This document shows, piece by piece, positions 1-5,899 of a DNA stretch of 10,633 nucleotides. The stretch covers positions 1-10,633 of the forward strand of contig JAPOOY010000236.1 in assembly GCA_026713205.1 (NCBI GenBank), read 5' to 3'. The stretch comes from Bdellovibrionales bacterium. Its GTDB lineage: Bacteria > Bdellovibrionota > Bdellovibrionia > Bdellovibrionales > UBA1609. The notes under the pieces are model-generated. The model ran no database searches. It saw only the letters and a program-made list of their open reading frames with translations, and was not told the DNA's origin. Within the stretch, counting starts at the first letter, position 1. Every line of letters starts with the position of its first letter. Made by a program: the position numbers and the translations under genes.

Positions 1-386
1 ACGGACTAAACTTTCAAAAAGTGGCACAGGAGAACTGCCTTTGCGGAAAACTCTCTGGTCCCCCTCAAATTTCACGGAGTGGATTGACAGATGGTATTGC
101 CGTTAAAAAACCCTATTCCGGAATGGGAGATATATTTTTTCCGTTGGTGGAAGATATCACCTGTGTCAGTGAGGAGGAAATATCCCGTGCCATTGTAAAA
201 GTTTTAATGACTGAGGGACGGGTGGTGGAAGGCTCCGGCGCGGCGGCTCTGGCAGGAGTGTTAAAAAATAAAAACAAATGGAATTTAGGGAGCCATTGTT
301 GCGTGGTTGTCTCCGGCGGAAATATTGATCCCCCTGTTCTGGCTGAAGTGATTAAAAAATACGGAAGAGAAAAAGATATAGTGTAA
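1..386 (+). CDS. ilvA: Threonine ammonia-lyase (threonine dehydratase), C-terminal part, cut by window start
   Basis: This is a PLP-dependent fold-type II enzyme that would deaminate threonine (often also serine) to 2-oxobutyrate and ammonia, feeding isoleucine synthesis or threonine catabolism. The frame is open from base 3 to the TAA at 384-386, so the gene begins outside the window; the GTG at 21 is an internal valine, not the start. The C-terminal signature is clear: TDGIAVKKP, then a VSEEEI stretch, VVEGSGAAALAGVL, and SGGNID, the motif that closes the PLP domain in this family. The protein ends about 18 residues after SGGNID, so it lacks the ACT-like regulatory domain of long biosynthetic enzymes and resembles the short TdcB-like form. 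Whether it is biosynthetic or catabolic cannot be decided, and the symbol is tentative. No clear terminator follows; cmk starts 119 bases later. Confidence 0.85.
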   Translation, partial: GLNFQKVAQENCLCGKLSGPPQISRSGLTDGIAVKKPYSGMGDIFFPLVEDITCVSEEEISRAIVKVLMTEGRVVEGSGAAALAGVLKNKNKWNLGSHCCVVVSGGNIDPPVLAEVIKKYGREKDIV

Positions 387-420
387 TTTATAAAGATTAT
401 CCTGATTCATTATATCAATT

Positions 421-470
421 TGGTGTAATACCCTCTTTTCATTTGAAAAGTCTCAACATTCAAACAAAAT
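421..470 (+). promoter_or_regulatory. Candidate promoter region for cmk-rpsA-sppA
   Basis: There are two weak sigma70-like options. One is an extended -10 at 421-429 (TGGTGTAAT, matching TGnTATAAT with one mismatch in the hexamer) without a good -35. The other is TTGAAA at 443-448, a 16-base spacer and CAAAAT at 465-470 (4 of 6). A palindrome, CTTTTC-ATTT-GAAAAG at 435-450, overlaps the second -35, and the 9-mer TTGGTGTAA occurs on both sides (420-428 and 470-478). Neither promoter is strong by eye. Confidence 0.3.
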
Positions 471-505
471 TGGTGTAAGGAAGGGAAAAGAGAGGTTTTT
501 ATTTT

Positions 506-1174
506 ATGGATAGAGTGATTACTGTGGATGGTTTTGCCTCCTCCGGCAAATCCACATTAAGTCGTTTATTGGCTAAAAAGTTGGATTGGTCCTGGTTTTC
601 CACAGGGGTGCTCTATCGGGGGATGGCCTATGTGGAAAGAGAAAGGAATTTACAAAAATCGGATATTCTGAAATTTGTTCATTCCGATCACTGGAAAATT
701 CATTTGGGTGGTGAAAGAACCCAATTTTTTTATCAGGATGTGAATGTTACAGATCAGCTTTATATGTCCTCTATAGATGAACGAGCCAGTCTGTTAAGTG
801 CATGGACTGAATTTCGGAAGGCTCTTATTCCCTTTCAGCGGGCCTTTTTGCCAAAAAATGAAGAGGGAAAAGGGCTTATTGCTGAAGGACGGGATTGTGG
901 GACTCAGATATTTCCCCGTGCTCCCTTAAAGGTGTTTCTTCAGGCTGGAGAGGATGTTCGGGCAAATCGCCGGTCCAGAGATCGAGCCAGGGATCAGCTG
1001 GAGATCTCCACTGCATTCAAGGCTCAAAGGGAGAGGGATCGGCGGGACAGAGAGCGGAATTTTGCCCCCACAGCGATTCCTCAGGGCAGTTTTGTCCTTG
1101 ACTCGGGAAAAAACTCCCCGGAAGCTTTGGTTGAGCGGGTTTATGAGGAAGTCTGCCGGATTTTTTCATTTTAA
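506..1174 (+). CDS. cmk: Cytidylate kinase (CMP/dCMP kinase)
   Basis: A cytoplasmic nucleoside monophosphate kinase that phosphorylates CMP and dCMP with ATP, recycling pyrimidine nucleotides. At 222 residues it has the usual family length. The P-loop is GFASSGKST at residues 9-17. The NMP-binding segment is STGVLYRGMA (32-41). EGRDCGTQIFP (127-137) matches the family's EGRDxGTVxFP motif, and RERDRRDRERNFAP (175-188) is the arginine-rich lid that binds substrate phosphates. The start is ATG 506, with AGAGG at 491-495 upstream. One oddity is that the usual Asp of the (L/V)D(T/S)GAxYR motif is Ser32 here. rpsA follows 86 bases later, a neighbour relation conserved across many proteobacteria, so co-transcription is likely. 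Confidence 0.94.
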   Translation: MDRVITVDGFASSGKSTLSRLLAKKLDWSWFSTGVLYRGMAYVERERNLQKSDILKFVHSDHWKIHLGGERTQFFYQDVNVTDQLYMSSIDERASLLSAWTEFRKALIPFQRAFLPKNEEGKGLIAEGRDCGTQIFPRAPLKVFLQAGEDVRANRRSRDRARDQLEISTAFKAQRERDRRDRERNFAPTAIPQGSFVLDSGKNSPEALVERVYEEVCRIFSF

Positions 1175-1250
1175 ATCTTGCATTAAGGCTTTTAAGAGGA
1201 TAGGTTCTTATTTTGCATTTCATGGGAGTGTTTTTTCCCTATGTTATGCT

Positions 1251-1263
1251 GGAGGAAAGTATG
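1251..1263 (+). promoter_or_regulatory. Ribosome binding site that fixes the rpsA start
   Basis: GGAGG at 1251-1255 lies five bases before ATG 1261, which decides the start over in-frame upstream candidates (TTG 1213, ATG 1222, ATG 1246) that lack a comparable site. A bulged hairpin (1222-1227 pairing with 1236-1242, T-rich loop) lies just upstream in the leader. S1 is known to repress its own translation in E. coli, so leader structure is plausible here, but no specific operator can be assigned. Confidence 0.7.
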
Positions 1264-3096
1264 TCTTTACTTGCGACAGAGAAAAAAAAGAAAAGTCGAT
1301 CCCATCAGGAAAGAGATAAAGCTCTTGCCGTTTTAAATGAGGGGGATCGGGATTTTCCCGTTCATACGGCGGATCAGTCTTCCTTTTCTACAGAGGAATT
1401 TGAACAATTACTTCAAAGTTCCATTCAAGGAAAGGAGTTTAAAGCAGGTTCTGTAGTTAAGGGAAAGGTTATAGATATAAAAGAAGATTTCGTTATTGTG
1501 GATATTAACTATAAAAGTGAAGGAATTATTCCAAAGTCTGAATTTCGCCTTTTGAAAGATCAGGAAGTGGAGATAGGTCAGGAAGTGGATGTTTATATTG
1601 ATCGTATTGAAAACGAAAATGGCGCGGTGGTTTTATCCAAGGATAAAGCGGATATCAGCAAGGCCTGGAAAGACATTATGCAGGCCACGGAAAATAATGA
1701 AACGGTTCGGGGTACGGTCATAGCCCAGGTCAAAGGAGGGTTAAGTGTGGATATTGGTGTGCGCGCTTTTCTCCCTGGCAGTCAATTGGATATTCGTCCG
1801 GTTCGTAATATTAAATCCTTTATTGGTCAGACTTATGATTTTAAAGTTATCAAAGTGAGTCGAAAAAGAGGAAACATTGTTTTATCCCGTCGTGTGATTT
1901 TAGCCAAGGAGATGGAATCTCTTCCCCCGGCTGATGAAATTCAAAAAGGAGCGGTTGTAAAAGGTGTGGTAAAAAACATTATGGATTACGGGGCCTTTAT
2001 AGATTTAGGATCTTTAGATGGGCTGCTCCATGTGACAGATATGAGTTGGTCTCGTTTGGGCCATCCTTCTGAGATGCTCAGTTTGGGTCAGGAGGTGGAA
2101 GTTAAAGTTTTAAAATTTGATGAGGAAAAAAAGCGAATCAGTTTGGGTTTAAAACAGCTTAATGAACAACAATGGGCGGATCAGGCCAGTCAGTATTCCG
2201 TTGGTTCCATTGCTAAAGGTAAAGTGGTTCGGTTGGTGGATTACGGAGCTTTTATTCAGTTGGAAGGCGGACTGGAAGGTTTGCTTCATATTAATGAAAT
2301 TTCATGGACCAAAAAGCCCAAAAAGCCCGATCAGGTTTTAAGTGTGGGTCAGGAAGTTAAAGTAAAGATTATTGATATTCAAAAAGAATCTCATAAATTA
2401 AGTTTGAGTATCAAACAAACAGAAGAAAGCCCTTGGAAGACTTTAACTGAAAAATATTCTGTTGGTCAGGTACTCACAGGACCTGTGGCCTCTATTAGTG
2501 ATTTTGGCTTGTTTGTTACCGTGGAAGAGGGGGTGGATGGATTGGTTCATGTTTCCGATCTCTCCTGGACGGAGAGTATGCGTCCGGCAGAGAAATACAA
2601 ACCCGGTCAAGTTGTGAAAGTTAAAGTGTTGGACATCAATCCCACCGACGAGAAGTTCAGTTTAGGTATCAAACAATTAGAGGAAAACCCCTGGAATTCT
2701 GTTGAAGAGCAGTACCCTATCGGTTCACGCCATAAAGTGAAAGTGACAAGTGTTTTGGATTTTGGTGCGTTTGTCCAATTGGATAATGACATTGAAGGTT
2801 TGATACATATTAGTGAATTGAGCAGAAAGAGAATTAAATCCCCCGGTGAAGTTGTAAAAGAAGGGGATGAGGTAACAGCTGAAATACTTACCATTGATAA
2901 AGAAGCAAAGAAAATCAATTTGAGTATTCGTCTGGTGGAGTCGGAAGAAGCTAAAACAGAAGAAAAACCAGAGGGAAGCCTAAATGCTTTTGCCAAGGTG
3001 TTAAAATCCTCTTTGGGAAAGGTCGACTCTCAAAAGTCCAAAAAAACTGAAGAAAAAGATGGGGAAGATAAAAAAGAGAGTGATGGTGGGGAGTGA
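1261..3096 (+). CDS. rpsA: 30S ribosomal protein S1
   Basis: The largest 30S protein: it binds single-stranded mRNA and helps deliver it to the decoding site. The 611-residue product has six S1 (OB-fold) domains at roughly residues 63-127, 146-210, 231-300, 318-386, 403-472 and 489-557. The first two are divergent, as in E. coli, where they anchor S1 to the ribosome. The later ones carry the RNA-binding consensus (DYGAFIDL...GLLHVTDMSW; DFGLFVTV...GLVHVSDLSW). A conserved C-terminal segment, LNAFAKVLKSSLG (about 574-586), matches the E. coli tail and is followed by a Lys/Glu-rich extension. A charged N-terminal extension of about 40 residues makes it longer than the 557-residue E. coli protein. 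The start at ATG 1261 is chosen for the GGAGG five bases upstream. It lies between cmk and sppA, a common arrangement. Confidence 0.97.
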   Translation: MSLLATEKKKKSRSHQERDKALAVLNEGDRDFPVHTADQSSFSTEEFEQLLQSSIQGKEFKAGSVVKGKVIDIKEDFVIVDINYKSEGIIPKSEFRLLKDQEVEIGQEVDVYIDRIENENGAVVLSKDKADISKAWKDIMQATENNETVRGTVIAQVKGGLSVDIGVRAFLPGSQLDIRPVRNIKSFIGQTYDFKVIKVSRKRGNIVLSRRVILAKEMESLPPADEIQKGAVVKGVVKNIMDYGAFIDLGSLDGLLHVTDMSWSRLGHPSEMLSLGQEVEVKVLKFDEEKKRISLGLKQLNEQQWADQASQYSVGSIAKGKVVRLVDYGAFIQLEGGLEGLLHINEISWTKKPKKPDQVLSVGQEVKVKIIDIQKESHKLSLSIKQTEESPWKTLTEKYSVGQVLTGPVASISDFGLFVTVEEGVDGLVHVSDLSWTESMRPAEKYKPGQVVKVKVLDINPTDEKFSLGIKQLEENPWNSVEEQYPIGSRHKVKVTSVLDFGAFVQLDNDIEGLIHISELSRKRIKSPGEVVKEGDEVTAEILTIDKEAKKINLSIRLVESEEAKTEEKPEGSLNAFAKVLKSSLGKVDSQKSKKTEEKDGEDKKESDGGE

Positions 3097-3174
3097 TCCG
3101 CTTTCGGTTTTTGTTCGTTCGGTAGTTAAACGATAAATACTTCACATGGTTTTTTAGCTGTCATGGGGTTTAAA

Positions 3175-4065
3175 ATGAAACATCTGATTTTTTTCACAGT
3201 TTTTCTTTCATTGTTTGGCTGTTTCCAAAATTACAGCGCACCCAAAAAAGTAAAAAAAGATTCCATTTTGTCCCTTGAAGTTCAGGGTATTATTACGAGC
3301 AGTGTGTCTCAGGAATTCATGGAACAGATTCGCCGTTACATGAAAAATCCTATGATTAAAGGTTTATTGGTCAGAATTGATTCTCCCGGAGGGACAGTGG
3401 GCGCCAGTCAGGAAATTAATGAGGCCATCAAGGAAGTGCGGGATTTATATAAAAAGCCTGTTGTGGTAAGCGCAGGGGATATTATGGCCAGCGGCGGAAT
3501 TTATTCTGCTGTTTCTGCGGATCAAATTATTGTGAATAAGGGAAGTCTTTTGGGATCTATCGGGGCTTTGATGGTTTTTAAAAATGTCAGTGAATTGATT
3601 CGTTGGGCTAAGATGGATATTTATTCCATTAAAGCGGGAGAGTTTAAGGATAGTGGGAGTCCTTTTCGGGAAATGACTTTAAGAGAAAGGGAGATTTTTG
3701 AAAATTTAATGGAAGATGTTTTGGAACAATTTAAATCCGCTATTGTGGAAGGTCGCGGTCTTGATCCTAAAGTTGTGGAAGCATTTACGGATGGGAGAGT
3801 TTTTACCGGTGAATATGCTGTTCAAATCGGGTTAGCTGATAAGACAGGATTTTTCAATGAAGCCATCAAAGTTATTGGTGAACTGACAGGGCTTGGTTCC
3901 GCTCCTGAATTATTTTCTCCCTCTAAAGATAAGGGTTTATTTAAGTATTTAGGGGATTTGGATAGCAAAGCGGTCATACCTTCTTCCTTTGAACGATTCT
4001 TAAGCTTTTATCGGTTGTCTGGAAAGCCTCTTTATATCATGCCTTCTTATCTTAGTGTTCGGTAA
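3175..4065 (+). CDS. sppA: Signal peptide peptidase SppA, 36-kDa type, probable lipoprotein
   Basis: A ClpP/crotonase-fold serine protease that degrades cleaved signal peptides and membrane-associated peptides. The 296 residues fit the short single-domain SppA. The catalytic Ser is Ser106 in MASGGIY and the general-base Lys is Lys158 in AGEFKDSGSP; their 52-residue spacing equals that of Ser147/Lys199 in B. subtilis SppA. RIDSPGGTVGAS (68-79) forms the conserved strand and glycine-rich loop. The N-terminus MKHLIFFTVFLSLFGC is a type II-like signal peptide, with LFGC as an imperfect lipobox and Cys16 as the lipidation site, followed by Phe rather than Asp. ATG 3175 is preferred because GGGG at 3165-3168 is six bases upstream; ATG 3163 would add four residues and has no Shine-Dalgarno sequence. 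It lies 78 bases after rpsA, probably co-transcribed. Confidence 0.92.
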   Translation: MKHLIFFTVFLSLFGCFQNYSAPKKVKKDSILSLEVQGIITSSVSQEFMEQIRRYMKNPMIKGLLVRIDSPGGTVGASQEINEAIKEVRDLYKKPVVVSAGDIMASGGIYSAVSADQIIVNKGSLLGSIGALMVFKNVSELIRWAKMDIYSIKAGEFKDSGSPFREMTLREREIFENLMEDVLEQFKSAIVEGRGLDPKVVEAFTDGRVFTGEYAVQIGLADKTGFFNEAIKVIGELTGLGSAPELFSPSKDKGLFKYLGDLDSKAVIPSSFERFLSFYRLSGKPLYIMPSYLSVR

Positions 4066-4108
4066 CACTGTCCTTAATGAAAGGAAGATCTTTCCTTCAA
4101 CAGAAAAC

Positions 4109-4138
4109 TTCACAATTCCGATGAAATGAGTGTATAAA
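4109..4138 (+). promoter_or_regulatory. Sigma70-like promoter for the rhomboid gene
   Basis: TTCACA at 4109-4114 (5 of 6 to TTGACA) is followed by an 18-base spacer and TATAAA at 4133-4138 (5 of 6 to TATAAT). The predicted transcription start near 4145 leaves a short leader that contains the GAGGGAG ribosome binding site (4148-4154) before GTG 4163. This suggests the protease gene is expressed separately from cmk-rpsA-sppA. Confidence 0.5.
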
Positions 4139-4162
4139 TATTTGATAGAGGGAGAATGAAAA

Positions 4163-4897
4163 GTGCGTCACATTTCCAGCATGTATAATTTTCAGATGAC
4201 CCCTTTTGTTAAACTGCTTCTTATAGCCACTACGGCTATTTGGTTTTTCTCTGTTGTTGTTTTTCAGCAGTATTTTCTGGAGTCTCCACAGGTTTTTGAG
4301 TGGCTTGGACTGTCTCCCCTGATGATCTTTGACAGATGGTGGTTATGGCAGTTTTTCACTTATATGTTTATCCATTCTTCCGGAATTTTTCATATCCTTT
4401 TAAATATGTTTATTCTCTGGATGTTTGGCTCTGAGCTGGAACGGCTTTGGGGGGGCCGCTTCTTTTTGATTTATTACTTATTTTGTGGAGTGGGAGCCGG
4501 ATTGCTTTACTTTATAATTACAGGGATTTATGTGATGGGCTTTGATGGTCCTATTGATGTTTTTCAAAGACCGGTGATAGGAGCTTCCGGCGCTATTTTC
4601 GGATTATTATTAGCGTATGGCACCATTTACAGCGAAAGGATTATTTATTTCATGATGATCTTTCCCATTAAGGCCAAACACTTCACTATTCTTATAGCTG
4701 CCGTAGAACTGGTCAGTATGTTAAACCACGGCTTAGGCAGTCCGGTAGCTAATCTGGCTCACTTAGGGGGCTTGGTTTCCGGCTTGTTTTTCTTACGGGG
4801 CAGACAAATCTTTCAAAGGATTCTTGTAAAAAGATGGAGAAAAAAGGGCCGTATCCATTTAAAAATTGTCAATTCAGATGACAGAAATTGGCATTAA
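4163..4897 (+). CDS. Rhomboid-family intramembrane serine protease
   Basis: A polytopic inner-membrane protease that cleaves transmembrane segments of other membrane proteins. The 244-residue, highly hydrophobic product carries the full catalytic set: HILLN (His77, Asn81, oxyanion support), GASGAIFG with nucleophile Ser142, and AHLGGLVSG with catalytic His200. ELERLWGGRFFLIYYLFCG (91-109) matches the conserved L1 loop/TM2-TM3 region. Hydrophobic helices start at about residue 14, consistent with the six-helix bacterial core, and a basic tail (residues 212-233) follows the last helix on the probable cytoplasmic side. The start is GTG 4163 with GAGGGAG at 4148-4154; ATG 4181 is a weaker alternative. 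There is no substrate gene beside it, so its biological target cannot be inferred. It differs from classical GlpG in lacking the cytoplasmic N-terminal domain. Confidence 0.93.
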   Translation: MRHISSMYNFQMTPFVKLLLIATTAIWFFSVVVFQQYFLESPQVFEWLGLSPLMIFDRWWLWQFFTYMFIHSSGIFHILLNMFILWMFGSELERLWGGRFFLIYYLFCGVGAGLLYFIITGIYVMGFDGPIDVFQRPVIGASGAIFGLLLAYGTIYSERIIYFMMIFPIKAKHFTILIAAVELVSMLNHGLGSPVANLAHLGGLVSGLFFLRGRQIFQRILVKRWRKKGRIHLKIVNSDDRNWH

Positions 4898-5114
4898 AGC
4901 TGCAATCCGGAAAATAATAGAGCGCTTTTTGAAATAGGGTTCAAGAATATAAAGTTTTTATACTTCTGGTGAAAAGTATTTAAGAATTTTTTAAGTTAAT
5001 CGCTATTTTGTTTTTTTAAGAGTTCTTCCTTTGAAAGATACTTAAGACATTTAGAAGATATCATCTCAAATTCATTTGATTTTTCAGGTGTTTTTAACAT
5101 TGGTTACTTTTTTC

Positions 5115-5143
5115 TTGTCAGTGAGTTCGTTTTTTGATAAAAA
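5115..5143 (+). promoter_or_regulatory. Candidate promoter for the rimP-nusA-infB operon
   Basis: TTGTCA at 5115-5120 (5 of 6) is followed by a 17-base spacer and TAAAAA at 5138-5143 (4 of 6). The predicted start near 5150 would place the hairpins at 5150-5192 at the very 5' end of the transcript. The -10 is weak. A second, weaker possibility is TTGCAG 5275-5280 with TAATAA 5297-5302, but its transcript would start close to the rimP start codon. Confidence 0.35.
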
Positions 5144-5149
5144 TGTACC

Positions 5150-5192
5150 ACAGGGAGTGTGAAAACTCTCTTTTTTGTTGCTTTTTCCCTGT
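5150..5192 (+). promoter_or_regulatory. Alternative pairing that excludes the terminator hairpin
   Basis: ACAGGGA (5150-5156) is perfectly complementary to TCCCTGT (5186-5192). Its 5' strand overlaps the GGGAGT strand of the terminator-like hairpin, so the two structures cannot coexist. TGTAC (5144-5148) and GTACA (5202-5206) could extend the long-range stem across a nine-base bulge. This layout resembles a terminator/antiterminator switch; its function is inferred from pairing alone. Confidence 0.3.
5153..5176 (+). terminator. Terminator-like hairpin in the rimP leader
   Basis: GGGAGT (5153-5158) pairs with ACTCTC (5165-5170) in six pairs including one G-T, around loop GTGAAA, and is followed directly by six T residues (5171-5176). 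This is the form of a Rho-independent terminator, though with a short stem. It could end transcription from the rhomboid gene or act as an attenuator before rimP. Confidence 0.4.
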
Positions 5193-5252
5193 AATGGATC
5201 TGTACAAAGAGATAAGTTAGACGAGTTTCCTTTGAATTTGTAATGGGTGAAA

Positions 5253-5268
5253 ACTTCGGAGGAGAAGT
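5253..5268 (+). promoter_or_regulatory. Strong Shine-Dalgarno displayed in a hairpin loop
   Basis: ACTTC (5253-5257) and GAAGT (5264-5268) form a five-pair stem around the hexaloop GGAGGA (5258-5263). The loop is the best Shine-Dalgarno sequence in this leader. A GGA in a short hairpin loop is also the form of CsrA/RsmA binding sites. The nearest sensible start is TTG 5275, ten bases after GGAGGAG; GTG 5267 would give only a five-codon frame. Confidence 0.4.
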
Positions 5269-5274
5269 GATCAT

Positions 5275-5340
5275 TTGCAGTTAAAGAAGAGGATTTTAAT
5301 AAATACCCCTTTTTTTGTTATGTACAAAAAAGGACTTTAA
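5275..5340 (+). CDS. Possible 21-residue leader peptide upstream of rimP
   Basis: A TTG-started frame of 21 codons begins ten bases after GGAGGAG (5258-5264), the strongest ribosome binding site in the leader, and ends with TAA at 5338-5340. That is three bases before the GGAG (5344-5347) and 13 before the TTG 5354 start proposed for rimP. The peptide is basic (five Lys, one Arg) and has a hydrophobic middle; no amino acid is enriched as in a classical attenuation peptide. The spacing would suit translational coupling to rimP. Alternatively, its frame and that of rimP would join if one base were removed from the A6 run at 5326-5331, so it could be the displaced N-terminus of a longer RimP. 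Real translation is unproven. Confidence 0.3.
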   Translation: MQLKKRILINTPFFVMYKKGL

Positions 5341-5353
5341 ACCGGAGATTTTT

Positions 5354-5899
5354 TTGGATCAGTTCAGGCAAATTAAAGAAATAGCTCGTCAGGCCGGGGA
5401 GCAGAATCACTGCCGTCTTTATGATATTTATCGTCATAGGGATCGATTTCAGGTTTTCATTGATAAACCTCCGGACAGTTCAGGAGTGACTGTGGAGGAT
5501 TGTGAAAATGTATTTCATAGCCTGTCTTTTTTAATGCGAGCGGAATGTCCTGAACTGCTTAAAAGTCACCGGCTGGAAGTCTCCAGCCCGGGTTTGGAGA
5601 GAAAACTTCGGGAGAAGTGGCATTTTGTGGAATCTGTAGGGTTGCAAATCAAGATGTCTCTTTTTCATCCGGTGAAAGGAGTTCATTTAAAAACAGGAAA
5701 AGAGTGTCAATCTTCTTCTTTTTCTGGCACATTGGAATCCCTTCATGGGGAGGTTTTAAAGGTGAAAGGGGATTTGCAGGAATGGCAAGTTCCTTTATCG
5801 GAAATTAAAACAGCTCAGGTGGTGTTATCCGGCCTGTTTAATAAAATAGATGGCTCCAAGGGGGGAGCAAAAAGAAACACAAAAAAGAGGAAGAAATAA
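5354..5899 (+). CDS. rimP: Ribosome maturation factor RimP
   Basis: A cytoplasmic assembly factor for the 30S subunit, acting early with S12 and the central pseudoknot in E. coli. The product is 181 residues. The family hallmark LEVSSPGLER is at residues 75-84, after the N-terminal domain with VTVEDCENV (45-53); the C-terminal SH3-like domain (about 86-160) ends in a very basic tail (KRNTKKRKK). TTG 5354 is chosen because GGAG at 5344-5347 lies six bases upstream and the resulting N-terminus aligns in length with E. coli RimP. The alternative TTG 5315 would add 13 residues but has no close Shine-Dalgarno. The stop codon TAA (5897-5899) is followed immediately by the nusA ATG, so the two are translationally linked. 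Confidence 0.9.
   Translation: MDQFRQIKEIARQAGEQNHCRLYDIYRHRDRFQVFIDKPPDSSGVTVEDCENVFHSLSFLMRAECPELLKSHRLEVSSPGLERKLREKWHFVESVGLQIKMSLFHPVKGVHLKTGKECQSSSFSGTLESLHGEVLKVKGDLQEWQVPLSEIKTAQVVLSGLFNKIDGSKGGAKRNTKKRKK

Larger units (their letters stand above)
4898..5353 (+). other. Long AT-rich intergenic leader upstream of rimP-nusA-infB
   Basis: This 456-base stretch has no recognisable protein family and no tRNA cloverleaf, unlike E. coli, where metY precedes rimP. The first part (4898-5110) is T/A-rich; ATACTT (4960-4965) and AAGTAT (4974-4979) form a weak hairpin that could help end the rhomboid transcript. The second part holds a promoter candidate, a terminator-like hairpin with a competing pairing, a Shine-Dalgarno sequence in a hairpin loop and a short reading frame, each listed separately. 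An unusually long structured leader before nusA suggests regulated expression, but this is inference. Confidence 0.6.

Noticed and set aside
954..1319. A 121-codon plus-strand frame across the end of cmk and the start of rpsA
   Set aside because: It overlaps two clear genes in another frame and shows no motif.
2607..2996. A 129-codon frame on the minus strand inside rpsA
   Set aside because: It is fully antisense to the S1 domains, has no family motif, and its length follows from the codon bias of rpsA.
3115..3133. TCGTT/AACGA hairpin after rpsA as a terminator
   Set aside because: Only five pairs, a nine-base loop and no T-run; sppA follows closely.
4081..4097. Hairpin AAGGAAG...TTTCCTT after sppA as a terminator
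   Set aside because: The stem is about six to seven pairs with a tiny loop and no T-run follows.
4898..5353. A tRNA gene before rimP, as metY in E. coli
   Set aside because: No TTC-loop motif, CCA end or acceptor stem could be found in this AT-rich stretch.
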